NCBI RefSeq assembly: GCF_003326755.1
Contig: NZ_JPWH01000011.1
Location: forward strand, 98,710 to 162,709
Source: Thalassospira profundimaris
GTDB taxonomy: Bacteria; Pseudomonadota; Alphaproteobacteria; Rhodospirillales; Thalassospiraceae
Direction of reading: 5' to 3'
DNA: 64,000 nt
The notes beneath the pieces are model-generated. The model made no database searches. It was given only the letters and a program-made list of their open reading frames with translations, and had not been told where the DNA came from. Within the stretch, counting starts at the first letter, position 1, and the number at the start of each line of letters is the position of its first letter. Made by a program: the position numbers and the translations under genes. This document shows, in pieces, positions 43,721-53,083 of the stretch.

Positions 43721-46210
43721 TTATGATGTATGAAATGCGATTTCCGGTAGCTCGAAGACTTGTGCAGCGGGAATGGGGCGGGAGAAATAAAATCCCTGAA
43801 AATCGGTGCATTCGAGGTTGTTGATGAAATCGAGCTGCGGTTTTTCCTCGATGCCCTCGACGGTAACGGCGAGACCCAGCTTTGCGGCCAGTGCCGTGAT
43901 TGCTTCGGTCAGGGCGGTATTGTCCTGGTCGTTGGGGATGCCACGGACAAAGGACTGGTCAATTTTGATGCGTTCGATTGGCAGGCTTTTGATGGATCCC
44001 AGGCAGGAAAAGCCGGTGCCGAAATCGTCGATGGCAAGGGATATGCCAAGCCGGCGCAGCTCATGCAGTCGCGAGATGATGCGGGTGTCGTTTTGAATGG
44101 TGCTTTCGGTAATTTCAATTTCCAACTGGCGGGGTGAAATTTTTGTCATCTCCAGGGCGTGCCGGACGATTGCGACGAAATCATCGGATCGCAATTGCCG
44201 GACCGAGACATTGACCGCGATTTTCAGCGCCGGATGCCCCTCGTCGCGCCAGCGCATGGCCTGTGCGCAGGCTTCTTCGACAACCCATTGACCGATTTCG
44301 TTGATCAGGCCGCTTTGTTCGGCCACCGGGATGATTTCGCCCGGCCCCAATAGACCTTCGGTGGGATGATTCCAGCGAATCAGGGCTTCCACACCCGAAA
44401 TTTTCCCGGTGTTGCGGGAATATTGAGGCTGATAAAACAGGACCAGTTCGCCATTTTCCAACCCGCGCTGCAATTGCTGATTGCGGGTCATGAAATGGGT
44501 GGCGTCTTCGGTCATGGCGGACTGGTAAAAGGTAAACCCGTTCCGGCCACTGTTTTTTGCGGCATACATGGCGGTATCGGCCTGGCGGACCAGATCCTGG
44601 GCATTGTTGGCCCTCTCGGAGAACAGGCTGATGCCGATACTTGCGGAAATGCTGATTTCGCGATCGGCGATCGTAACAGGAACCCGCAATCCCCGAAGCA
44701 GGCGGTTGGCAAGGTCGGCGGCGGCGTGGCGGTCTTTGATGTCTTCGGCGGTCAGCAAAAATTCGTCACCCCCCAGCCTGGCGATTGTATCGGTGGAAGT
44801 GACAAGGGATTTCAGCCGTCGCGCCACCACAATAAGCAACTGGTCGCCTGCATTATGGCCCATTGTATCGTTGATGGTTTTGAAATTGTCGATGTCAATA
44901 AACATGCAGGCAAGGTGGGTGCCCCGGGCACTGGCGCGTTCCAGGGCGCGTTCCAGCCGGTCGGAGGCGAGCATACGGTTGGGCAACCCTGTCAATCCGT
45001 CATAATGGGCAAGATATTGCAGTTCTTCCTCGGCCCGGCGAATGGCGGTACGGTCGGAAATGATGGCAACATAATGGGAAATGTCGCCGTTATTATCATC
45101 AATCACCGCGATGACCTGGACCATCAGGATGATAGGGTCGCCATCGGCATTTTGGGTGCTGATTTCGCGTTGCCAGTGTTTTCGGCTTTCCAGGGATTTG
45201 AACATGTCGCGGTAAAAAGACAGCGGAAATGTTTTGCGGGCCAGAATGTGCGGACGTTGGCCCAGTGCCGCGTTGATGGAGATGCCGGTAATACTGGCAT
45301 AGCTGCGATTGGCGCTGGTAATTCGCAAGTTGGAATCAAGGATGAGAATGCCATCCTGCGAGGTTTCATAAACTGTTGATGCCTGGCGCAACCGGGCGCT
45401 GGCGACTTGCTGTTCGGTGGCATCCTGAACCACGCCAATGATACGGCGCGGATTTTGCGTTGTTCTCTCGAATGTTTTGCCTTGAGCCCGGTACCAGAAA
45501 ACAGACTGTTTGCTATCCTTTGCCCGAAAGACGACATCAAAAAAATTGCCATTGCCAATCGCATCCTCGAAGGCATTTTTGACGGAGCTATAGTCTTCGG
45601 GAACAACACGTTCGAGAAATGTGTCCAGATTAATGGCAACGCCGCTGCTGTTGCCGTCGGGATACAGAATGCCTGTGGGACCGGTGGTTTCGATTTTGCG
45701 GGTGTTCAGGTCAATTTCCCAGCAGCTCATATTGGCCGCTTTCATCGCCAGATAGAGGCGTTCTTCACTGTGTTTGAGGGCGAGTTCAACCTTGCGGCGT
45801 TGCAACGCCATCTGGATGGCAGCGTGAAGTTCGCGTTCGGCAAAGGGTTTGATCAGATAGCCATAGGGATGGGTGCGTTTTGCCCGCTCCAGGGTTTGGT
45901 CTTCGGAATAGGCGGACAGGTAAATGACGGGAACATGCAGATAGCCCGGCACACCTGCGGCGGTTTCGATGCCGTCAATATCGCCATCGATGTGAATGTC
46001 CATCAGGATCAGATCGGGGGTATCGACCATAATGGCGGCCAGGGCGGATTCTCCCGAGCTATAGACCGTGATGCGGCCATAGCCCAGGCGGGTTAGTTGT
46101 TGTCGCAAATGCAGGGCAACAATGCGTTCATCCTCGACAATCATGATGTGCGTGCCAGCATTTGCAGAGGATGCGGGCGAAGTGGTGGTTTTGAGGGGGG
46201 TGTCACTCAT
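43721..46210 (-). CDS. Response regulator with PAS, GGDEF and EAL domains
   Basis: This 829-residue protein is REC-PAS-PAS-GGDEF-EAL. The receiver (about 20-135) has the acidic pair DE, phospho-acceptor Asp in LILMDIHI near 69 and Lys in YLIKPF. LGGDEF is near 479 and EALIRW near 607, with DDFGTGFSCL later, so both catalytic motifs look intact. The I-site position reads TSTD, not RxxD, so cyclase feedback inhibition is probably lost. Its start overlaps the stop of the HisKA_2 kinase by 4 bases, so the kinase most likely phosphorylates it, coupling an external cue to c-di-GMP turnover. Confidence 0.92.
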   Translation of the reverse strand: MSDTPLKTTTSPASSANAGTHIMIVEDERIVALHLRQQLTRLGYGRITVYSSGESALAAIMVDTPDLILMDIHIDGDIDGIETAAGVPGYLHVPVIYLSAYSEDQTLERAKRTHPYGYLIKPFAERELHAAIQMALQRRKVELALKHSEERLYLAMKAANMSCWEIDLNTRKIETTGPTGILYPDGNSSGVAINLDTFLERVVPEDYSSVKNAFEDAIGNGNFFDVVFRAKDSKQSVFWYRAQGKTFERTTQNPRRIIGVVQDATEQQVASARLRQASTVYETSQDGILILDSNLRITSANRSYASITGISINAALGQRPHILARKTFPLSFYRDMFKSLESRKHWQREISTQNADGDPIILMVQVIAVIDDNNGDISHYVAIISDRTAIRRAEEELQYLAHYDGLTGLPNRMLASDRLERALERASARGTHLACMFIDIDNFKTINDTMGHNAGDQLLIVVARRLKSLVTSTDTIARLGGDEFLLTAEDIKDRHAAADLANRLLRGLRVPVTIADREISISASIGISLFSERANNAQDLVRQADTAMYAAKNSGRNGFTFYQSAMTEDATHFMTRNQQLQRGLENGELVLFYQPQYSRNTGKISGVEALIRWNHPTEGLLGPGEIIPVAEQSGLINEIGQWVVEEACAQAMRWRDEGHPALKIAVNVSVRQLRSDDFVAIVRHALEMTKISPRQLEIEITESTIQNDTRIISRLHELRRLGISLAIDDFGTGFSCLGSIKSLPIERIKIDQSFVRGIPNDQDNTALTEAITALAAKLGLAVTVEGIEEKPQLDFINNLECTDFQGFYFSRPIPAAQVFELPEIAFHTS

Positions 46211-47286
46211 GATGCCTCCGTCAGCGGAAATTCGATCGAGAGGGAGGTCGGGTTCATGCGGTTGATGTCGAGTTTGCCGTGCAGTTGGTCCACCAGCATA
46301 TAGACCAGTTGCAAACCCAGACTGACCGAATTTTCAATATCGAGATTGTCGGGCAGGCCGACGCCATCGTCACTGACAGTGATTTTCACGGTATTTGCGC
46401 CGGTTTTACCGACATGAATATCGATTTTGCCTTCGCGCCCGTCGGGAAAGGCGTGTTTGAGGGCGTTTGACAGCAACTCGTTGGCAATCAGCCCGCACGG
46501 CACGGCAACGCCAATGGGCAGAAAGACCTGGGATATGTCGGTATGGATGGTGATGCGTTCGGAATCAATAACATAGGACGTATGGAGCGATTTCAGAAGA
46601 TCGTCAAAGAAATCACCAAGATCGACCCGGGAGACATCTTCGCTTTGATACAGGGTCTGGTGAATCTGCGCCATCGAGCGGACACGGTTGCAACTGTCGC
46701 GCAGCATCTCGCGAATGCCCGGATCGTCGATTTGTGCGCTTTGCATATCAAGCAGGCTATAGACGATTTGCAGGTTGTTTTTGACGCGGTGATGAACTTC
46801 GGCGAGCAGAAGTTCCTTTTCGCGCAGGGAGCGTTCAAGATGTTCCTGGCGTGTTTTACGGTCGGAAATATCGACAATGGCGGCCAGAATGTGCATCTGA
46901 TCGCCCATCGGAATGGGATTAAGGCCGATTTCAACGGCGAATTCGCTGCCGTCTTTGCGCAGGGCATATAAATCGCGGCCCGGCCCCATTGGGCGTGGCC
47001 CGGGATTTTGGACAAAACTGTCGCGCAGGCCGGAATGATGATGGCGAAACCGTTGGGGCACCAGCATTTCAATGGCCTGTCCCAGCAGTTCTTCGCGCAG
47101 ATAGCCAAAAACCTTTTCGGTTTCGGCATTGACCATCGTGATGGTGCCGTGCGGATCGGTCAGGATCATGGCATTGGGGGCGTGTTCGACAACACGGCCA
47201 AACCGGTCATTTTCCTCATTCTCCTCCTTTTCCGGGACGAAGGCCGGTAAAGACGGAGGTGGGGTGGTTTGGTCCGCGTCAGTCAT
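46207..47286 (-). CDS. PAS sensor histidine kinase (HisKA_2 family)
   Basis: This 359-residue soluble kinase has one PAS domain (about 25-150; MILTDPHGTITMVNAETEKVFGY) and then the HisKA_2 box EVHHRVKNNLQIVYSLL (His near 165), ANELLSNALKHAFPDG as N-box and SDDGVGLPD. HisKA_2 kinases are common in alphaproteobacteria and often phosphorylate diguanylate-type or stress regulators. It overlaps the downstream REC-GGDEF-EAL gene, its probable partner. GGGGA precedes the ATG. Confidence 0.92.
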   Translation of the reverse strand: MTDADQTTPPPSLPAFVPEKEENEENDRFGRVVEHAPNAMILTDPHGTITMVNAETEKVFGYLREELLGQAIEMLVPQRFRHHHSGLRDSFVQNPGPRPMGPGRDLYALRKDGSEFAVEIGLNPIPMGDQMHILAAIVDISDRKTRQEHLERSLREKELLLAEVHHRVKNNLQIVYSLLDMQSAQIDDPGIREMLRDSCNRVRSMAQIHQTLYQSEDVSRVDLGDFFDDLLKSLHTSYVIDSERITIHTDISQVFLPIGVAVPCGLIANELLSNALKHAFPDGREGKIDIHVGKTGANTVKITVSDDGVGLPDNLDIENSVSLGLQLVYMLVDQLHGKLDINRMNPTSLSIEFPLTEAS

Positions 47287-47777
47287 GAAATCCCCCGATC
47301 TTCAAACTTTTGTGGATAAAAACTGCCGCTATCCGGCATTGCTATGTAAGTCGGCCTTCCAGGTTGCTTTTTGAAGGCTCCACTTTTGTATAGTTATCAC
47401 AAAAAACGTCGTGAGTGATTGATTTTTAAATCAATATCACTGGTTCAACGAGACATTTCCAAGTCGTATTTTTTCTGTGAGAGCCAATTTTGTCAACCTT
47501 GGGTTATGCTCTGCAAGGAAATTCTTGTTTTGGGTGTTTTTGCGCGAGGTGCGGCGCGTTCCGGATGACTCCACCTGTGACAATATTCACATTTTGCCGA
47601 CCTATCCGATGGTTTGTGTTTGGGGTAAAGACAAATTTTTCGCCGGAAAATTTCGGCTCAAGTATTTGATTTATAAATATATTTTGGGTCATCAAAACTT
47701 AACTGAAGCGTTGCTGCGTTTTTGCCGGTCCGGGACTAGTTTCGTGCCGGTGATGCACTGCACAAGGACAGGTTAAA
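47287..47777. other. Intergenic region, 491 bp, AT-rich, no gene supported
   Basis: The region separates the divergent HisKA_2 kinase and the second chemoreceptor. It is more AT-rich than its surroundings, consistent with promoters. A 99-codon plus-strand frame (47477-47776) has no ribosome site, odd composition and no recognisable features, so I do not call it. Confidence 0.45.
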
Positions 47778-50369
47778 ATGGGCGCCAAACCGGGCAAGGG
47801 GAAAACGGGGATCAAGGCCAAGATGTTGCTGGCATTCGGGGTAATCGCGCTGGTCCCCTGTATTGCGGCGTCAATCGGCTGGCTTTCCTACCGGGCGGTG
47901 CGCGACCATGTGACCGATATTACCCAGTCCCAGGTGCCGTTGCTGGAAACCGCACACGGGCTGGCAACGACGGCGGCGGGTATCCTGGCGCTGGGACCGC
48001 GGATTGATGCCGCCAGTGACGCGGCGGAACTGGCGCGGTTGCAAAAGGAAAGTGCCACCGAACAGCAACAGATGACACAGGCGGTGGACCGGCTGTCGCA
48101 AAATCATCTTGATGATGTGACCGCGCAGGACATGGTGCAAAAGGTGGCCGCGCTGAATGCCAGCCTCAACCGGCTGGTGGAGGCGACAGGCACGCGACTG
48201 GCACAAAAGGCACAGCGTGTGGCCCGGCTTGGTGAACTGGAAAAGCAGCACGATGCCTTGCTGGCACAGTTGAAACCGGCGATGGAAAAATCGCAAAAGG
48301 CGTTGGATAGCAGTATTGAGGGCCTGACGGCGGCAACCACAACAGCATCGAGTTCGATCAGTGATGATTTGTCCCAGCGTATTGTGCCGATGTTCCAGTT
48401 GCGCGGGGCAACGGCGGCATTGACGAAGTCGCTATTGCTGGGGGCTTATGAAACCGAACCATCCAAGGTGATGTCGCGATCCACCGATTTTGATTCAGCC
48501 CTTGCCAATATTCAGGGGGCCTTGCGCCCGCTTGCCAAGGACCCGGCGGCCAAAATGGTGCTGGGCGCGATTGACAAGCTGGCGGCCTTTGGCGGGGATG
48601 ACAAAAATATTTACATGCTGCGCATTAACCAGCTTCGCGCCGAGCCGGGATCGCAAAAGCAGGCGGAACTGGCAGACAAACTGGCGCAGTATGTTGACGA
48701 AATCGTGGCCCTGGATGGCGATATTAGCAACTTTTTGCTGCCCATGATGCTGAATTTCCGCACCCATATTGCCGGGGCGGGCCAGCAGATTGCCGAGCAG
48801 ACACAGCAACTGGCCGGGGTACAGGTGCCTGATGCACAGGAAAGCTATATCCGCCTGAGCACGTTGCTGGCGGATGTCAATTTGCTGGTCGGGCGTTTGG
48901 CCGAAGCGGGCAACGCCACCAGTGCCGGGCAACTGGATCAATTGCGCCAGAGCCTGCAACAGGTTGCCAGACAGATTGGCACGGAAGCAGCGCAGCTTGA
49001 TGCGGATGACAAAACCATTTCCGGGCTGATTGACAAATTGCTGGCAACCGGATTTGGCGATAACGGTATTTTGGCCCTGCGCGGACAGGAGCTTGAAACC
49101 CTGGCGGCCAATGATGCGCTGATGCGCGAAAACCGCAAGGCGGCAACGCAACTGGCCGATGATGTGGCAACGATTGTGACGGCGGCAGAACAGTCCGCCG
49201 CGGCCGGGGCCGGGGAAACCCAGGCAGCCCTGGACCAGACCAATGTTTTGCAAATCTCGCTGGCGGTGGCTGGTGTGGTGTTTTCCATTCTGGTGGTGTG
49301 GCTGTATGTGGGACGGCGAATTGTTAAACGGCTGGAAACCCTGGCCCTGGCGATGCGTCGGGCGGCAGATGGCGACCGCCAGGTGGCCCTGCGCAATGAT
49401 GGCAGTGATGAAATCAGCGAAATGGTCACGGCGCTGGAGGTGTTTATTGGCAATGCACGGGCAATGGATGAGGCCCGCGAACAGATGGAAATTTCACGCC
49501 GTGAGGCATCCGAACAGCGCAAGCTGGGCCGGATTGCCGTTGCCGAACAGTTTGAACGCGATGTGTTGAGCATTGTGCAGGCGCTGGTCGGCGCGGCACA
49601 GACAATGACGGAACGTGCCCGGGCCCTGAACAATATTGCCGATCAGGTCAGTGTGCGGGCCAATGCCGCGCTGGAAGTTTCAACGCAAATGGCGGCGGGT
49701 ATTCAGCAGGTGGCTTCGGCAGCCAGCGAAATTTCGACATCGATTTCGCATATCAACCAGCGCACCGGTGAAACCGCCAAGGTGATTGGCGATACCGCCG
49801 CCGGGGCCGAACAGGTGAAAACCACCATTGCCGGGCTGGCCCAGGCAACCACGGAAATTGGCACCGTGGTGGGCCTGATCGAGGGGTTGGCCGGGCAGAC
49901 CAACCTGTTGGCCCTGAATGCCCATATCGAGGCCAGCCGGGCGGGGGACGCGGGCAAGGGTTTTGCCGTGGTCGCCAACGAGGTGAAACATCTGGCCGGG
50001 GAGACCGCGCGCTCGACGGGCGATATTTCGCGCCAGATTGCCGCGACACAGGATGCCTCGCGCGAGACGGCATCGGTGGTGGCCCTGATGACCGACGGGG
50101 TGCAGAAAATCCAGGGCAATTCATCGGCAATTGCCGCCGCAGTGGGCGAACAGGCGCGCCTGACGCAATCGATTGTGGATCGTTCCCAGGAAGTTGCGGT
50201 GGGCACGCAGCGGGCCAATGAAGATGTGCAGGTGCTGTCGGAGGCCGCCGCAACCGTGCGCCAGGATGTGGGCGATGTGTTGCACATTGCCGAAGGGCTG
50301 CTGCGCGAGGCGGCCAGCCTGGGCGATGCGGTGAATGGTTTTTTGCGCGAAATTCGCCAGGCATCGTAA
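47778..50369 (+). CDS. Methyl-accepting chemotaxis protein with long helical sensor
   Basis: This 863-residue receptor has TM1 near residues 15-38, a sensor of about 450 residues with no Cache pattern but many Ala/Leu/Gln heptads (a long four-helix-bundle type), and TM2 near 490-512. HAMP follows ([22 protein letters not shown]) and then a signalling domain with [19 protein letters not shown]. The sensor resembles the TorS-like helical type. Residues before TM1 ([14 protein letters not shown]) are basic, as expected inside. It is probably part of the adjacent signalling block. The ligand is unknown. Confidence 0.9.
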   Translation: MGAKPGKGKTGIKAKMLLAFGVIALVPCIAASIGWLSYRAVRDHVTDITQSQVPLLETAHGLATTAAGILALGPRIDAASDAAELARLQKESATEQQQMTQAVDRLSQNHLDDVTAQDMVQKVAALNASLNRLVEATGTRLAQKAQRVARLGELEKQHDALLAQLKPAMEKSQKALDSSIEGLTAATTTASSSISDDLSQRIVPMFQLRGATAALTKSLLLGAYETEPSKVMSRSTDFDSALANIQGALRPLAKDPAAKMVLGAIDKLAAFGGDDKNIYMLRINQLRAEPGSQKQAELADKLAQYVDEIVALDGDISNFLLPMMLNFRTHIAGAGQQIAEQTQQLAGVQVPDAQESYIRLSTLLADVNLLVGRLAEAGNATSAGQLDQLRQSLQQVARQIGTEAAQLDADDKTISGLIDKLLATGFGDNGILALRGQELETLAANDALMRENRKAATQLADDVATIVTAAEQSAAAGAGETQAALDQTNVLQISLAVAGVVFSILVVWLYVGRRIVKRLETLALAMRRAADGDRQVALRNDGSDEISEMVTALEVFIGNARAMDEAREQMEISRREASEQRKLGRIAVAEQFERDVLSIVQALVGAAQTMTERARALNNIADQVSVRANAALEVSTQMAAGIQQVASAASEISTSISHINQRTGETAKVIGDTAAGAEQVKTTIAGLAQATTEIGTVVGLIEGLAGQTNLLALNAHIEASRAGDAGKGFAVVANEVKHLAGETARSTGDISRQIAATQDASRETASVVALMTDGVQKIQGNSSAIAAAVGEQARLTQSIVDRSQEVAVGTQRANEDVQVLSEAAATVRQDVGDVLHIAEGLLREAASLGDAVNGFLREIRQAS

Positions 50370-50546
50370 GTGTTTTTACCGGTTTGCGCGGGAATTTCAG
50401 CCATGTTTGGGCGAGCATGGGGCTATGTGCGCTCTATGCTTGATCTTGTGCGCAAGCGGGGCTAGCTTCTGGCGGCGCCGAATCATGATAAACTGTTCGG
50501 CGCAAAATCCGCTTTTTCTGTAAAACACTTGTTCAAGGTTTCAAAA

Positions 50547-52142
50547 ATGACAGCCGATCTTCGTGATGCCGCGTTAAACAGCAATGTCTGGGCTTTTGCC
50601 GAAGCCCAAAAGCTGGTGCAGCGTTACAAAGACAAGAAACCGGAAAAAGGCTATGTCCTGTTTGAAACCGGTTATGGCCCGTCGGGCCTGCCGCATATCG
50701 GCACCTTTGGCGAAGTGGCGCGCACAACCTATGTCCGCCGCGCCTTTGAAACCATGTCCGATATTCCGACCAAGCTGTTTTGCTTTTCCGACGACATGGA
50801 CGGCCTGCGCAAGGTGCCCGATAACATTCCCAACCGGGAGATGGTGGCAGAGCATCTGGGCAAGGCCCTGACCAGCGTGCCGGACCCGTTTGGCAAATAC
50901 GAGAGCTTTGCGCATCACAATAATGCCCGCCTGCGCGAGTTTCTTGACGGTTTTGGCTTTGAATATGAATTCAAGTCATCGACCGATTGCTATCGTTCGG
51001 GCATGTTTGATGCCGCCTTGCTGCGGGTTCTGGAAGTTTACGACAGGATCCAGAAAATCATGCTGCCGACCTTGGGCGAAGAACGCCGGGCGACCTATAG
51101 CCCGTTCATGCCGGTCGAGCAGGATACCCAGAAAGTGCTGATGGCCAAGATTGTGGAAATCAAGGCCGCCGAAGGCACCATTGTTTATGAACACCCGGAA
51201 ACCGGCAAGCTTGTGGAGACCCCGGTAACGGGCGGGAACTGCAAATTGCAGTGGAAGCCGGACTGGGCGATGCGCTGGTATGCGCTGGGTGTGGATTATG
51301 AAATGGCGGGCAAGGATTTGATCCCGTCGGTCGAGCTTGGCAACAAGATTGTCAAGGCAATGGGCGGCACCCCGCCGGAAGGCTTTAACTACGAACTGTT
51401 TCTGGATGAAAATGGCCAGAAGATTTCCAAATCCAAGGGCAATGGCCTGTCGGTGGAGGAATGGCTGACCTATGCGCCGGAAGACAGCCTGTCGCTGTTC
51501 ATGTTTCAGAAGCCGAAGGCGGCAAAGCGGTTGTATTTTGATGTCATCCCGAAAACGGTGGATGAATATCTGACATTTGCCGAGAAGCTGAAAACCGAAA
51601 CCGACCCGGTGAAGCTGCTTCAGAACCCGGCCTGGCATATTCATGCCGGTACGGCCCCGAACCGCGATATTCCGATTTCGTTTGGTATTTTGCTCAACCT
51701 GGTCTCGGTTTGTAATACCGACGACAAGGATGTCCTGTGGGGCTTTATTTCGCGCTATGCCGATGGGGCAACGCCGGAAAATGCGCCTTACCTGGATAAG
51801 CTGGTGGGCTATGCGGTGAATTATTACCGCGATTTCGTTAAACCGACGAAAAAATACCGCGAAGCCAGCGAGGCAGAACGCGCCGCCCTTGTGGAACTGC
51901 GCGATGTGCTGGTGGGGCTGGATAAAGCCACCAGCGGCAGCGAGATCCAGAATGCAGTTTATGAAATTGGCAAGAAGCACGAATGCTTTGCCGATCTGCG
52001 GGCCTGGTTCAAGGCGCTTTATGAAATTCTGCTGGGCCAGGAACAGGGCCCGCGCATGGGATCCTTCATCGCGCTGTATGGCATTGACGAAAGCGTTGCT
52101 TTGATCGACCGCGCGTTGGCAGGCGAAGATTTGGGCGCGTAA
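50547..52142 (+). CDS. lysS: Class I lysyl-tRNA synthetase
   Basis: This 531-residue enzyme has the class I HIGH-type motif [12 protein letters not shown] near residues 45-56 and the KMSKS-type motif KISKSKG near 292. This is the archaeal-type LysRS (LysRS1), not the usual bacterial class II enzyme, and is known from alphaproteobacteria. It charges tRNA-Lys. The start is at ATG 50547 with AAGG nine bases upstream, not the TTG at 50529. No second LysRS lies in the window, but one elsewhere cannot be excluded. A clear terminator follows. Confidence 0.95.
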   Translation: MTADLRDAALNSNVWAFAEAQKLVQRYKDKKPEKGYVLFETGYGPSGLPHIGTFGEVARTTYVRRAFETMSDIPTKLFCFSDDMDGLRKVPDNIPNREMVAEHLGKALTSVPDPFGKYESFAHHNNARLREFLDGFGFEYEFKSSTDCYRSGMFDAALLRVLEVYDRIQKIMLPTLGEERRATYSPFMPVEQDTQKVLMAKIVEIKAAEGTIVYEHPETGKLVETPVTGGNCKLQWKPDWAMRWYALGVDYEMAGKDLIPSVELGNKIVKAMGGTPPEGFNYELFLDENGQKISKSKGNGLSVEEWLTYAPEDSLSLFMFQKPKAAKRLYFDVIPKTVDEYLTFAEKLKTETDPVKLLQNPAWHIHAGTAPNRDIPISFGILLNLVSVCNTDDKDVLWGFISRYADGATPENAPYLDKLVGYAVNYYRDFVKPTKKYREASEAERAALVELRDVLVGLDKATSGSEIQNAVYEIGKKHECFADLRAWFKALYEILLGQEQGPRMGSFIALYGIDESVALIDRALAGEDLGA

Positions 52143-52180
52143 GGCACCTGATTTTCCCAAAGACCGCGCGATATGACGAA

Positions 52181-52208
52181 GGCCCGCCGGAACATGGCGG
52201 GTCTTTTT
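52181..52208 (+). terminator. Terminator of the lysyl-tRNA synthetase gene
   Basis: The hairpin has arms GGCCCGCC and GGCGGGTC, with TTTTT directly after. It lies 38 bases past the stop. Confidence 0.85.
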
Positions 52209-52319
52209 GATTCAAAATTGTCCATAAAATCAGACCGGCAAAAAAATGCCGTAGTTTCATGATTATGTCCGCCGGTACTGGCAGTTTTGACCCAGGTAAA
52301 CAAAACGGAAAGTAACGAG

Positions 52320-52925
52320 ATGGCATTTAAACGCCCTAAATGGCTGGTTGTTGTTGCCGGTTTGATGATGGCGGGCTGTGCAACCGGGCCGCGTGTTGAT
52401 GTTGACCAGAACCCGGCGACCGATTTTGGCGCCTATCACAGCTATGCCTTTGTGGAATCGGCAGGCAAGGACAGGGATGGACAATATACCACCCTGACCG
52501 GGCAGCGCATGGAAGACCGGATCGCCGCCCAGATGCAGGCACATGGCTACAAGCTTGATATTCATCATCCGGATCTGCTGGTGGATTACCATATTGATAC
52601 GCGTGACCAGCAGGTGGTGCGACCGGGGCCGTCCTATGGCGGCTATTACGGGTCTGGCGGGCGAAGCGGTATTGGTGTTGGCGTGCCCTTGTTTGGTGAT
52701 ACCGGCCGGGTAGAAACCTATGTGCGCGGCGAGGTGGTGATTGACCTGATTGACAGGGAAACCAACAAAACCGTGTGGGAAGGCAAGACCGGCAACTGGC
52801 TGGGAACGGACGGGGATTCTTACCCGGATTCCGCTATTAACGAGGCAATTGCCGCGATTTTTGCCAATTACCCCTATATGGCCGGGCAAAGCGCGCCGAT
52901 GGTGCCTGCCGACACGGGGCAATAA
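52320..52925 (+). CDS. DUF4136 lipoprotein
   Basis: This 201-residue protein has an N-terminal signal with lipobox MAGC (Cys about residue 19), so it is probably a lipoprotein. The DUF4136 domain follows: DVDQNPATDFGAYHSYAFVE, RMEDRIAAQMQAHGYKLDI, ADLLVDYH-like LLVDYHID and a Tyr/Gly-rich loop (SYGGYYGSGGRSG), then VIDLIDRETNKTVWEG. Its function is unknown. The start at ATG 52320 is favoured because it gives a proper signal; the frame opens at 52287. Confidence 0.85.
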   Translation: MAFKRPKWLVVVAGLMMAGCATGPRVDVDQNPATDFGAYHSYAFVESAGKDRDGQYTTLTGQRMEDRIAAQMQAHGYKLDIHHPDLLVDYHIDTRDQQVVRPGPSYGGYYGSGGRSGIGVGVPLFGDTGRVETYVRGEVVIDLIDRETNKTVWEGKTGNWLGTDGDSYPDSAINEAIAAIFANYPYMAGQSAPMVPADTGQ

Positions 52926-52973
52926 GCCCGCCCTGCGGGCATGGCATTGCTTATTTGCACCTGAAACTTTTGG

Positions 52974-53004
52974 AAGCCAGTCGATGAGACTGGCTTTATT
53001 TTTT
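52974..53004 (+). terminator. Terminator of the DUF4136 gene
   Basis: The arms AAGCCAGTC and GACTGGCTT form a 9-base stem around GATGA, followed by TATTTTTT. A second small GC hairpin directly follows the stop at 52925 (GCCCGCCCTGCGGGC). Confidence 0.88.
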
Positions 53005-53083
53005 GGGGCTGTTGGAAAGAAAATTTCCGGTTGAGCCGGTGCAGGGTGGTCGGTAAGTTAGTGTTCTATAAAATTAAAAACAA

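Noticed and set aside
44366..45379. 337-codon plus-strand frame opposite the REC-GGDEF-EAL gene
   Set aside because: A shadow frame without domain content; the real gene has intact catalytic motifs.
47477..47776. 99-codon plus-strand frame before the second chemoreceptor
   Set aside because: No ribosome site, no recognisable pattern, and it lies in AT-rich promoter-like DNA.
50976..52160. 394-codon minus-strand frame opposite the lysyl-tRNA synthetase
   Set aside because: The sense strand encodes an unambiguous LysRS.
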